From: Vibrio rumoiensis
GTDB lineage: Bacteria; Pseudomonadota; Gammaproteobacteria; Enterobacterales; Vibrionaceae
DNA: 64,000 nucleotides
NCBI RefSeq assembly: GCF_002218045.2
Contig: NZ_AP018685.1
Location: forward strand, 1,612,001 to 1,676,000
Reading direction: 5' to 3'
Of this stretch, positions 26,063 through 34,127 are shown one piece after another. Below the pieces are notes generated by a model. The model made no database searches, was not told the DNA's origin, and saw only the letters and a list, made by a program, of their open reading frames with translations. Position 1 is the stretch's first letter, and every line of letters begins with the position of its first letter. The position numbers and the translations under genes are program-made.

Positions 26063-28476
26063 TACGAATGTACCTCTTGCAGTAGCTTCATAATGTCGGC
26101 ACTCACTTCATCCAAATCGGCATCAATTGCTTCTAGTGCGCGTGGTGGTTGGTAAACATAAAAATGGCGGTTGAATGGGATTTCGTAACCCACCACACCA
26201 ATTTCATTGTCTTTGTCATCGCGCTTGTCAGCGTTGATCCAAGCATCAGCAACGTGTGGCTGTACTTCGCGCTTAAAGTAGCTTTCGATAAGGGTTGATG
26301 TGCTCACACTTGGATCAAGCGGCACGTTCTCGTTATCACGCAGGTCGCCATCTTGTTGGAACTCAACCACCTTGCCTTTATAGTCAAAAGCACCGTAAAG
26401 CGGTTGTGCAGTTTCTTTGAACACTTTTTTGATCACAGGTTCTGCGTCTTGATTCTTCCACGTTACCGCATCAATAAACTGCTTTTTCTGTTTGGCATCG
26501 AACTTGATGCCAGTAGCTTTAAACGCGCCTTTCAGTGTTAGTTCAAACTGATTGAAATCGTCGGATTGCTGCGCCTTTCCGCCAAGCTTGCCACCAACCG
26601 CTATTTGCAAGGTTTTGGTATTATCCATCAATTTTTTCTGGCTGAGCCACAATTTGCTGTCCAGAACGTCTTTGATTTGTCTTTCTTTAAGCTCTGGGAA
26701 ATCGGCTTTGATCAGCGCACGCACTTCTGCTTCCTCGTCAATCAGTGTGCCGTATGTGTCTTCTGTCCACTCTGTACCAAATTGCTCATAAACTGCCTGC
26801 ATTACGGCGTTAAATGGCTTAGGTGCAAAGCGCAGAGACTCCACTGCTGCATCGGTAATTTGTGCAGACAAGCGTAGTGGGCGTTCAATGGTCAGACGAC
26901 GATAACCAAACTCATGAGTACTAAAAATCTTACTCGCGAAAGTTTTAGCCGCTTGTGTTTTTGGTGTCGCTGACTGACGGCCACGGTTAGACTTTTGCTC
27001 TGCTGGTTTATCAAGTTCGCGAGCATCCACCACTTCAAAATCACCAAAGCTGCGAGTAATGGTTTTAATGTCATCTTCACTCATTAGGTTGCGCTTTGAG
27101 CCAAGAGACTTACGCATTTTCCCGCACAAGTTAGAACCATCGATAAGCTGTACTTTACCTTTACGCTCTGGGGCTTTTTTGTTGCTCAGAACCCAAACAT
27201 AGGTCGCAATGCCTGTGTTATAGAACATATCGGTAGGTAGCGCGACAATTGCTTCAAGCAGGTCGGCCTCAAGGATGTAGCGGCGGATCTCACTCTCACC
27301 GCTACCCGCTCCACCAGTAAACAGAGGTGAGCCATTGAGGATAATGCCGATACGACCACCATCGGTGACTTGGTTATTTACATTTTTATCTTTTATTGGC
27401 GAAATAGGGCGCATCTTGCTGATAAGGTGCATCAAAAACAGCAGCGAGCCATCAGACACACGCGGTAGACCTGCACCAAAGCGACCATCAAAACCTTTTT
27501 GCTGGTGCTCGTCTTTGATTTCACTTTCAATCTTTTTCCAATCCACACCAAACGGCGGGTTAGACAGCATGTAGTCAAACTTATCGGCTGGCAGTTGGTC
27601 GTTCGATAGAGTGTTGCCCAGCTTGATGCGACTAACATCTTGCCCTTTGATAAGCATGTCGGCTTTACAGATCGCGTAGGACTCTGGGTTTAGCTCCTGA
27701 CCAAACGCACGCATCACCGCTTTTGGATTAAGCTCGTGCACGTATTCCATACCAGACGAAAGGAAGCCACCTGTACCCGCAGTTGGATCATAGATGGTAC
27801 GGATGATGCCATCCTTAGTGAGCGCTTCGTCGTCTTCCATGAATACCAAAGAAGTAGTCAAGCGCACGATGTCACGCGGGGTAAAGTGTTCACCAGCCGT
27901 CTCATTCGAGCTTTCCGCAAAACGGCGGATCAACTCTTCAAACACTAAGCCCATATCATGGTTTGAAATGTTCTTTGGGCTAAGGTCTGTGGTAGCAAAC
28001 TTCTTCACCACGTTGTAAAGCAGGTTGGCATCTTCCAGCAGACCGACAAATTCATCGAACTTGAAGTGTGCAAATATTTCTCGCGCATCTTTTGAGAATG
28101 ACTGCACATACTTATCAAGATTTGCCTTGATGTTGCTTTGTCCCATCTTGCCAAGGTTCATCGGCGAGCTATTGAAGAACGATAAGTTCTTGGAGCGGTC
28201 TTTTTCTTCAAACGTAGCTCGAAGCAACATTTTTTCACGTTGATTTTCATCGAGAGGGTCTTTACCCAAAGAAAGCAATTTTTCACTTAACGCTTCTACT
28301 TTTGGAATTTCAGCAAGCAGTGATTCTTTACTTGGCTCTAGCACGCACTCCAGACGACGAAGCAGGGTAAACGGTAAGATCACGCGGCCATATTGAGATT
28401 GCTTAAAGTCACCGCGAAGTAGGTCAGCAACCGACCAGATAAATGCAGCGGTTTGGGAGAAATTGTTGTTCGTCAT
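26062..28476 (-). CDS. hsdM: type I restriction-modification methyltransferase subunit
   Basis: HsdM is the N6-adenine methylase of the type I system; with HsdS it protects host sites. The 804-residue protein has motif I in DPTAGTGGFL (230-239) and motif IV in NPPFGVDW (Asn306). An N-terminal HsdM helical domain (about 5-165) precedes the methylase domain. The protein is clearly longer than the 480-550 residues of common HsdM; the extra C-terminal part (about 490-804) is Lys- and Asp-rich and ends next to a FNRHFYVYQPPR segment. It is first in the operon, so the promoter lies just right of 28476. Confidence 0.95.
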   Translation of the reverse strand: MTNNNFSQTAAFIWSVADLLRGDFKQSQYGRVILPFTLLRRLECVLEPSKESLLAEIPKVEALSEKLLSLGKDPLDENQREKMLLRATFEEKDRSKNLSFFNSSPMNLGKMGQSNIKANLDKYVQSFSKDAREIFAHFKFDEFVGLLEDANLLYNVVKKFATTDLSPKNISNHDMGLVFEELIRRFAESSNETAGEHFTPRDIVRLTTSLVFMEDDEALTKDGIIRTIYDPTAGTGGFLSSGMEYVHELNPKAVMRAFGQELNPESYAICKADMLIKGQDVSRIKLGNTLSNDQLPADKFDYMLSNPPFGVDWKKIESEIKDEHQQKGFDGRFGAGLPRVSDGSLLFLMHLISKMRPISPIKDKNVNNQVTDGGRIGIILNGSPLFTGGAGSGESEIRRYILEADLLEAIVALPTDMFYNTGIATYVWVLSNKKAPERKGKVQLIDGSNLCGKMRKSLGSKRNLMSEDDIKTITRSFGDFEVVDARELDKPAEQKSNRGRQSATPKTQAAKTFASKIFSTHEFGYRRLTIERPLRLSAQITDAAVESLRFAPKPFNAVMQAVYEQFGTEWTEDTYGTLIDEEAEVRALIKADFPELKERQIKDVLDSKLWLSQKKLMDNTKTLQIAVGGKLGGKAQQSDDFNQFELTLKGAFKATGIKFDAKQKKQFIDAVTWKNQDAEPVIKKVFKETAQPLYGAFDYKGKVVEFQQDGDLRDNENVPLDPSVSTSTLIESYFKREVQPHVADAWINADKRDDKDNEIGVVGYEIPFNRHFYVYQPPRALEAIDADLDEVSADIMKLLQEVHS

Positions 28477-28857
28477 AATATATTCTGGAAAAACCTAGAA
28501 AAAAGTTGTCGGAGATTATACATAAACATCAATAAAGATGTGTGAGCTATTGGAGGTATCATGCAAAAACGTTGCTGAATATTTCGTCCCAAATAAAAGT
28601 CACCTACGAAGTTAAAGAGTTTTTCAATAATCGTCCGACTAAAATGCAGTCACGTTGTTATATAAATCTCAAAACTGGAGAACGTATCAATTTTTATTTT
28701 TGCCTAACTCTCCCTCAGCGGTTACTTATTAGCCACCTATATTATAAATATTAAACAATCGACCTTTAATCCTAGGAAAATCTCCCAAATCGCTTGACCT
28801 TCCCGAGCATAATCATTAAATTAGCGCCTCGTTGAGCAAAGCCTTGACACAAAATTC
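28477..28857. other. intergenic region between hsdM and tRNA-Ser
   Basis: This 381-base gap carries the divergent hsd promoter and the tRNA promoter. A 70-codon frame at 28542-28754 has no ribosome-binding site and no recognisable domain, so I do not call it. No integrase, repeat of the tRNA 3' end or other mobile-element trace is seen. Confidence 0.55.
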
Positions 28858-28945
28858 GGTGAGTTGTCCGAGTGGCTGAAGGAGCACGCCTGGAAAGTGT
28901 GTGTACGGCAACGTACCGAGAGTTCGAATCTCTCACTCACCGCCA
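28858..28945 (+). tRNA. tRNA-Ser (anticodon GGA)
   Basis: An 88-base serine tRNA with acceptor arms GGTGAGT and ACTCACC followed by the encoded GCCA end. Anticodon GGA is at 28892-28894 in the loop CTGGAAA. The long variable arm (about TACGGCAACGTA) and the T-arm AGAGTTCGAATCTCT are class II features. It reads UCC and UCU serine codons. It stands as a single tRNA gene and is followed by a terminator. Confidence 0.97.
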
Positions 28946-29227
28946 CATTATAAAGGTCTGATTATTCAGGCCTTTTTTATTTTAAGTCAGTGAACAAAGT
29001 AGCAGACAATGGTATGCTGCTTTAACACTATCAAATCAGCCAAATATCTCTTTTAGCCATCCCCACAACTGGCTTAAATAATTATTTGAAGTCTTTCTAA
29101 CTTGCTCTTCATTGACCTATATCAGCTATTTAATTTTATATAAGCCTACTCTATGTAAAGTTTATTAAGTGCACGATAAACTTAAATAGATAAACAATAT
29201 TACAATACTTAAGAGCAATGAGAATTT
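28946..29227. other. AT-rich region upstream of the secreted-peptide gene
   Basis: Besides the tRNA terminator at its left end, this 282-base stretch is AT-rich and should contain the promoter of the small gene at 29228. I find no other reading frame or structured RNA. Confidence 0.5.
28952..28978 (+). terminator. terminator of tRNA-Ser
   Basis: AAAGGTCTGA pairs with TCAGGCCTTT (one G-T pair) across a TTAT loop and runs into six T. It starts seven bases after the tRNA. Confidence 0.9.
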
Positions 29228-29362
29228 ATGAAAAAAATCCTATCGGTAATCCTAGTTACTTTCATCACTTTGTCCTCTGCTAGCGCTTTGGCCTGTCCTA
29301 AAGGCCAACACCCATACGGAGGAACCGGCCCACATCATAAAGGTGGATACTGCTCTTATTAA
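29228..29362 (+). CDS. small secreted Cys/His/Gly-rich peptide
   Basis: A 44-codon gene. The product begins MKKILSVILVTFI, a clear signal peptide, with a probable signal peptidase I site after SALA near residue 22. The mature part of about 22 residues is CPKGQHPYGGTGPHHKGGYCSY, written here as two halves CPKGQHPYGG and TGPHHKGGYCSY; its two Cys could form a disulfide or bind metal with the three His. I do not recognise its function. It stands alone between tRNA-Ser and alaE, with an AT-rich upstream region and a strong hairpin just after the stop, which supports a real transcript. The ribosome-binding site is weak. Confidence 0.7.
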   Translation: MKKILSVILVTFITLSSASALACPKGQHPYGGTGPHHKGGYCSY

Positions 29363-29370
29363 TGAAAGTT

Positions 29371-29402
29371 CTCTAATCTACTGAAACTTAAGTAGATTAG
29401 AG
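29371..29402 (+). terminator. strong hairpin after the secreted-peptide gene
   Basis: A perfect 12-bp stem, CTCTAATCTACT with AGTAGATTAGAG, has an 8-base loop and starts nine bases after the stop. No T run follows, so it may end or stabilise the transcript rather than act as a classical terminator. Confidence 0.6.
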
Positions 29403-29465
29403 TGTACTCCTCATCCAATTCACAGCAGCCGCTAAACGATAAACCTACCTCTACTATTCAAATAC

Positions 29466-29497
29466 AAAAATAGCCAGCATCTGGCTGACTATTTTAA
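29466..29497 (-). terminator. terminator of alaE
   Basis: On the minus strand a hairpin with GCCAG/CTGGC near the loop ATG and flanking AAAATAG/CTATTTT arms leads into a T run. It lies about 25 bases after the alaE stop. Confidence 0.75.
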
Positions 29498-29522
29498 ACT
29501 TAAATAAAGCTGATGAATTATC

Positions 29523-29963
29523 CTACGTATAAGCCGGCACTCTAAACCACTTGCGGCAGGCATCCAAAAACACGCCATAAACCACGCCCATGGCTCCAGC
29601 GACGACAGCATTACTGATTACCGCAGTGACGATTTGGCTTGGGGTGGCGCCAACGACCAATAGAATCATGGCGTAGACTGGTGATTGAAACGTGACGTAG
29701 GCAAACATGTCGGCAATTTTTTTCATTCCACGTTTCTCAGAGATACGTTGGCTGTTGCGTAATACCCAGTCTCGAAATAAGCCGTATGGAATGGCGATCA
29801 CTATATTCACCGGAATCGATAAGGTTCTTGAGGCGAGTGATTGATGAAATGACATGCCTGATACAAAGATTTCTATCGCCATACCGGCAATAAAACTAAA
29901 CACGACCATTGCAAACATATCGGCTGCGGCTTGGCGAAAGCGGGCTGAACCAGAAAACGACAT
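29523..29963 (-). CDS. alaE: L-alanine exporter AlaE
   Basis: AlaE exports L-alanine across the inner membrane and protects against alanine or alanyl-peptide build-up. The 146-residue protein matches the short AlaE family in length and in conserved pieces: ADMFAMVVFS near the N-terminus, EIFVSGMSFHQS, SIPVNIVIAIPYG and FAYVTFQSPVYAMILLVVGA, with about four membrane helices. It stands alone with its own terminator. I recognise the family from the E. coli protein; transport was not tested here. Confidence 0.92.
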   Translation of the reverse strand: MSFSGSARFRQAAADMFAMVVFSFIAGMAIEIFVSGMSFHQSLASRTLSIPVNIVIAIPYGLFRDWVLRNSQRISEKRGMKKIADMFAYVTFQSPVYAMILLVVGATPSQIVTAVISNAVVAGAMGVVYGVFLDACRKWFRVPAYT

Positions 29964-30294
29964 TTGCTTACCTACCTATCAAGAATAAAAACCCAATAAA
30001 ATTGATGAGTTAAGTCGTGATTCACTACCCTTCTCACTTTAAGCAGATTATATTCGCACTCACAAAGTAAAATCAAAGCATTAAAAACCATTTATATAAG
30101 TTTTAATGGTTTTTATAATTAGATTTTTAGTGATTATGCAGTCAATAAATCTTGTTAATTTTAATTTAACAAACTGATTCACTAGCTATTTAATTAGGCT
30201 TTTATTCAAAGGCTTTTAAACTTGTCGAATAACGGTATGTTCTCGCTTATGAGCTTGCTATCATTACCCCATCATTTGTGAATAGGTAAATACC
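29964..30294. promoter_or_regulatory. divergent promoter region alaE / UPF0149 gene
   Basis: This 331-base, strongly AT-rich gap lies between divergent genes and must hold both promoters. I see no clear operator, RNA gene or small reading frame. Confidence 0.5.
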
Positions 30295-30870
30295 GTGACG
30301 TTAGATGAACTACTGAGCCAACCTGAGCTTGAAAACAAATTATTAAATGCAGCACAAACACAAGGCTTTATCACGGCCATGGCGGCTGCGCCACATTTGC
30401 TTGATCCTTCTGAATGGCTCCCGTTCTTGTGGGGTGGTGAAGAAACGGCTCCTTTTGAGACAGCCGAACAGTTTGAGCAATATGCTGAACTTGTTATCGC
30501 GGAATGGAACCGTATTCACCCTGCTTTGCTTGAAGGCACCTGGAGCTGGCCGGAAGGTTACACGCTTGATGAAGAAGAAGTGGTGACTGAATCTGTGCGC
30601 GATTTTGCGGAAGGTTTATTACAAGGCTGGCAGCTTAGCCGTGATGATTGGGAAACCTTAATGCCTGAAGACAGTGAAGATAACGCGTTACTGGGTGGTG
30701 TATTGCTGTCTGTGAGTATGCTTTATGATCCTGAAACGGCAATTATGACGTTGTCTGATCAAGGCTTAACGGGTTTAGATGAGTTTGAAGAAATCTACAA
30801 CGCGATGCCGGTTATGTTGTGTGGTTTAACTCAACGTGGTAATCAGTTGGCGCAAGATACGAATCATTAA
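30295..30870 (+). CDS. UPF0149 (YgfB/YecA) family protein
   Basis: A 191-residue, strongly acidic cytoplasmic protein of the UPF0149 family, whose molecular role is not settled. The all-helical fold is suggested by the conserved start LDELLSQPEL, the HGFLTA-like piece QGFITAMAAAP, and FAEGLLQGWQLS in the middle. The C-terminal SEC-C zinc motif of YecA is missing, so it is closer to the YgfB-like half. The start is GTG at 30295 with AGG eight bases upstream; no better ATG exists. It stands alone. Confidence 0.8.
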   Translation: MTLDELLSQPELENKLLNAAQTQGFITAMAAAPHLLDPSEWLPFLWGGEETAPFETAEQFEQYAELVIAEWNRIHPALLEGTWSWPEGYTLDEEEVVTESVRDFAEGLLQGWQLSRDDWETLMPEDSEDNALLGGVLLSVSMLYDPETAIMTLSDQGLTGLDEFEEIYNAMPVMLCGLTQRGNQLAQDTNH

Positions 30871-30980
30871 ACGATTCTCGTTTTTGGGGCGCTTCGCTTC
30901 TCGTGGCTCGAATAGAAGAAGATTGTAGCGAGAGCCGAGAACGCTTCGCTGCGGGTTACGTGTTAGATCAAACCATGAAG

Positions 30981-31012
30981 AAAGGCCGATATATTGGATT
31001 ATATCGGCCTTT
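30981..31012 (+). terminator. terminator of the UPF0149 gene
   Basis: A perfect 13-bp stem, AAAGGCCGATATA with TATATCGGCCTTT, has a 6-base loop. The T run is only three bases and it lies 110 bases after the stop, behind repeat sequence. Confidence 0.7.
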
Positions 31013-31059
31013 TAGAAGATGTTACGAGTAGCGAGAGCGCTTCGCTACGAGTTACGAGT

Positions 31060-31495
31060 AAAAGCGAAGAGCGCCACTTTTCGGCTCTCGAGCGCAGCGT
31101 CCCCGCTCCTCGGCTCTATTTCAAGCCACGAGAAGCAACGCGACCGAGCAACGAATTATAGTAACTTTGCCCGAAACAACACCTCTTTCCGGCTCTCGAG
31201 CGTAGCGTCCCCGCCCCTAGGCTCCGCTTTAATCTTTTCGAGCCACGAGAAGCAACGCGACCGAGCAACGAATTACTGTAACGTTACCCGAAACAACACC
31301 TCTTTCCAGCTCTCGAGCGCAGCGTCCTCGCCTCTCGACTCATGCTTTAATCTTTTCCGGGTCACGAGAAGCAACGCGCCCGAACAACGAATTACCGTAA
31401 TGTTACCCGGAACAACACCTCTTTTCGGCTCTCGAGCGTAGCGTCCCCGCCCCTCGGCTCCGCTTTAATCTTTTCCGAGCAACGAGCTTCGGCTC
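31060..31495. repeat. 108-119-bp tandem repeat array
   Basis: The word GCTCTCGAG recurs at 31084, 31192, 31309 and 31428 (spacings 108, 117, 119), and CAACACCTC recurs at 31177, 31294 and 31413. Each unit contains CTCTCGAGCG(C/T)AGCGTCC and CACGAGAAGCAACGCG. The first word is shared with the 97-bp array in the prp operon, so the two arrays are related but have different filler sequence. Confidence 0.88.
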
Positions 31496-31498
31496 TAC

Positions 31499-32560
31499 TT
31501 ACGCATTCCCTTTCACTTGTAGATTCAACGACTCAGCAAAATCGAGCATGCGGTTTAGTGGGATGAGTGATTTCACGCGAGTTTCTTCATCAACAAAGAT
31601 TTCGTGCTCTGCCCCTCCTTCTGATAACGCACTTTCAATCGCTTTCAGGCCGTTCATTGCCATCCACGGGCAGTGCGCACAGCTGCGACATGTTGCGCCA
31701 TTCCCAGCGGTTGGCGCTTCAACTAGCTCTTTTTCTGGCACTAGTTGTTGCATTTTAAAGAAGATGCCTTTATCGGTCGCCACGATCATTTTTTGATGCG
31801 GTAACTCTTTAGCTGCTTTAATCAACTGGCTGGTCGAGCCTACAGCGTCAGCTAATTCGACCACACTTGCTGGTGATTCAGGATGAACGAGAACGGCGGC
31901 TTCTGGATAAAGCGCTTTCATGTCTTTCAATGCTTTGGCAGAAAATTCATCATGCACAACACACTCACCTTGCCACAGAAGCATCTCTGCGCCGGTTTTC
32001 TTCGCGATGTATGAGCCTAGGTGGCGATCTGGCCCCCAGATGATTTTTTTGTCTTCGGAATCTAAATGCTCCACGATTTCCAGAGCGATACTTGACGTCA
32101 CAACCCAATCAGCGCGCGCTTTAACCGCTGCTGAAGTGTTGGCATAAACCACGACGGTATGATCGGGGTGCGCATCACAAAACTCGGTGAACTTATCCGC
32201 CGGACAACCAAGATCAAGCGAACATTCTGCTTTTAAGGTTGGCATTAAGATGCGTTTTTCTGGCGTTAGGATTTTGGCTGACTCACCCATGAAACGCACA
32301 CCTGCAATAATCAAGGTTGACGCTGGATGACGATTACCGAACTTGGCCATTTCCAATGAATCGCCCACAAAGCCGCCCGTTTCTTCCGCTAAAGCTTGAA
32401 TTTCTGGGTCGGTATAATAGTGCGCGATCAACACAGCATCTTTTTCGACAAGCAATGCTTTGATCTTTTGAATGTAATCCGTACTTTGCTCTGCCGTCAG
32501 TGGTACAGGCTTAGGAGGGAAAGGATAAACGGTCTCGATTGTATCGTTGATATGCGCCAT
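31499..32560 (-). CDS. nadA: quinolinate synthase A
   Basis: NadA condenses iminoaspartate with dihydroxyacetone phosphate to quinolinate in NAD synthesis. The 353-residue protein has the three 4Fe-4S ligands at Cys113 (AECSLDLG), Cys200 (GECVVHD) and Cys297 in a C-terminal CxxCxxC (CRSCAHC), the arrangement of the E. coli-type enzyme. Length is normal. It is the first gene downstream of the tol-pal operon on the same strand but separated by 199 bases with a hairpin, so it probably has its own promoter. Confidence 0.97.
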   Translation of the reverse strand: MAHINDTIETVYPFPPKPVPLTAEQSTDYIQKIKALLVEKDAVLIAHYYTDPEIQALAEETGGFVGDSLEMAKFGNRHPASTLIIAGVRFMGESAKILTPEKRILMPTLKAECSLDLGCPADKFTEFCDAHPDHTVVVYANTSAAVKARADWVVTSSIALEIVEHLDSEDKKIIWGPDRHLGSYIAKKTGAEMLLWQGECVVHDEFSAKALKDMKALYPEAAVLVHPESPASVVELADAVGSTSQLIKAAKELPHQKMIVATDKGIFFKMQQLVPEKELVEAPTAGNGATCRSCAHCPWMAMNGLKAIESALSEGGAEHEIFVDEETRVKSLIPLNRMLDFAESLNLQVKGNA

Positions 32561-32703
32561 TGCTCTTACTCTACGCAGTTCTAATAATCCGAATATTGTA
32601 CACCTATTAAAGGAAATTCTAAAACCGGACTTTTTGGCGTGTCAATTTTTTCGGATTCAGTAAAAACGAATGTCTGAAATGAGCTTATGAGAGTAGAAAT
32701 AAT

Positions 32704-32727
32704 TAAGCCACCGTATGTGGTGGCTCA
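32704..32727 (-). terminator. hairpin after the tol-pal operon
   Basis: On the minus strand AGCCACC pairs with GGTGGCT across a 6-base loop, followed by TTAATTATTT. It lies about 33 bases after the cpoB stop and is a weak intrinsic terminator. Confidence 0.6.
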
Positions 32728-32759
32728 ATATGATTTTAACGCCATGCAATCAAAAATGA

Positions 32760-33545
32760 TTACAAGTTACTTTGCGCTAATTTAGCTGCTGACGAATTTG
32801 GGTATTCGCTGATCACCTGTTGGTAATACTTGTTTGCAGCTTTATCATTATTATTACGCTTCGCGATGTCACCGAGCTTCACTAGCGCATCGGCACGTTT
32901 CGAAGAATCTTTATAACTCGCGACTGCAGCAAAGCTTTTCGCAGAATCCACATCTTGCTTCTTCGCAAAATACAGTTGCCCTAACCAGTAATGGGCATTG
33001 GCTGCATAACCAGAGTTCGGGTACTTAACTTGAAAATCTTTCAGCGCAGTAATCGCACCATCATAATCACGATCTTTTAAGATCAAGTCGACCGCTGCTT
33101 GATAGGCGCTTTGTTCATCACCGGATGCTTTAATCACTTCAGACGATGCCGCAACGCTAGCGGTTTCAGCCGCGGTAGACGAGCCAGCTGCAGATACGCC
33201 GCTTTTTTTCAGCTCATTCACTTCGGTGCGAAGTTTATCAAGTTCGATAAATAATTGGCGCTGACGCTCAACCATTTGCTTCATATCGTAATTATTACGT
33301 TCAATGGTGCCACGTAAATTACTTAAATCCGCTGCTTGGCTATCAACTTGTTGTTGAAGGCGTGCTTGCACTCGGTTGCTGTTATCCAACAAGCGCTGCA
33401 AACGTTGAGATGTGGTTTCTGACGAGCCAGAAGATGCAGTGTAAGAGTCATTGAGATCAGATACTGGAGCAGATGCAGCAAGCACGGGGCCTGCTGCACT
33501 TACTAGTAACGTAAGCGTAATAACTCGCTTTAAGTTACCAAACAT
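32760..33545 (-). CDS. cpoB: cell division coordinator CpoB (YbgF)
   Basis: CpoB is a periplasmic Tol-Pal partner that links outer-membrane constriction to septal peptidoglycan synthesis. The 261-residue protein has a signal peptide (about 1-24, ending VLAASA), a coiled-coil trimerisation region (about 45-115), a Ser/Ala-rich linker, and three TPR repeats (about 145-261: DYDGAITALKDFQVKYP, AANAHYWLGQLYF, NKYYQQVISEYPN). It is the last gene of the tol-pal operon, 12 bases after pal. Confidence 0.94.
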   Translation of the reverse strand: MFGNLKRVITLTLLVSAAGPVLAASAPVSDLNDSYTASSGSSETTSQRLQRLLDNSNRVQARLQQQVDSQAADLSNLRGTIERNNYDMKQMVERQRQLFIELDKLRTEVNELKKSGVSAAGSSTAAETASVAASSEVIKASGDEQSAYQAAVDLILKDRDYDGAITALKDFQVKYPNSGYAANAHYWLGQLYFAKKQDVDSAKSFAAVASYKDSSKRADALVKLGDIAKRNNNDKAANKYYQQVISEYPNSSAAKLAQSNL

Positions 33546-33557
33546 AATTATCGCCTA

Positions 33558-34073
33558 TTAGTAAACGACAACTGCACGACGGTTTTTAGAGTAAGCCGCT
33601 TCAGTTTGACCCATTTCTAGAGGCTTCTCTTCACCGTAGCTCACGATAGAGATTTGGCTAGCTTGAACACCTAAAGCTTGTAGGTACTTAGATACCGCTT
33701 CAGCACGACGCTCACCTAGTGCGATGTTGTACTCAGGAGTACCACGCTCATCAGCATAACCTTCAATTGTTACGTTAACATCTGGTGTGTTGCTTAAAAA
33801 TTTAGCGTGAGCGGCTAGGATATCTTCGTATTCAGAAGAGATTTCTGAAGTATCAAACTTGAAGAAAACCGTTGAGTTTTCACGAAGTTGTTGTTCCATT
33901 TGCTCTTGCTCAGATAGTGCTGCACTCTCATCCATTGGAGTTGTAACTGCTGTTTCTTGTGCAGTTGTTTGAGAATCAGATGCATTTGCTGCGTCATCGC
34001 TAGAGCTACAAGCTGCTACTGTTAGTAGAGGTAGAGCGATCACTAGGCCTTTTAAAATCTTATTCAGTTGCAT
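33558..34073 (-). CDS. pal: peptidoglycan-associated lipoprotein
   Basis: Pal is an outer-membrane lipoprotein that binds peptidoglycan and TolB. The 171-residue precursor has a lipobox with the acylated Cys22 (LLTVAAC), a Ser/Thr/Gln-rich linker, and a C-terminal OmpA-like domain (about 68-171) with NVTIEGYADERGTPEYN and LGERRAEAVSKYL, the mDAP-binding region. It follows tolB by 54 bases. Confidence 0.97.
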   Translation of the reverse strand: MQLNKILKGLVIALPLLTVAACSSSDDAANASDSQTTAQETAVTTPMDESAALSEQEQMEQQLRENSTVFFKFDTSEISSEYEDILAAHAKFLSNTPDVNVTIEGYADERGTPEYNIALGERRAEAVSKYLQALGVQASQISIVSYGEEKPLEMGQTEAAYSKNRRAVVVY

Positions 34074-34127
34074 ATTTTTCTTCCTTATATTGTCAGTAAC
34101 TATCTATTAGTTTAAATACTGCTTTTA

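Larger units (their letters stand above)
30871..31498. repeat. intergenic repeat region upstream of the nadA stop
   Basis: This 628-base gap between convergent genes has a terminator near 30981-31012 and a repeat array from about 31019 to 31495. The left part (30885-30960) also carries repeat words such as GGGGCGCTTCGCTTCTCG and AGCGAGAGCCGAGAACG. I see no gene; the long open frame across the array is a product of its repeats. Confidence 0.7.

Noticed and set aside
28542..28754. 70-codon plus-strand frame between hsdM and tRNA-Ser
   Set aside because: No ribosome-binding site, no recognisable domain and AT-rich promoter-like context; chance frame is more likely.
28858..28945. tRNA-Ser as integration site of the restriction block
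   Set aside because: The block lies on the 5' side of the tRNA and I found neither an integrase nor a duplicated tRNA 3' end.
31019..31441. 140-codon plus-strand open frame
   Set aside because: It runs through the repeat array at 31.0-31.5 kb and its peptide merely repeats the unit; not a gene.
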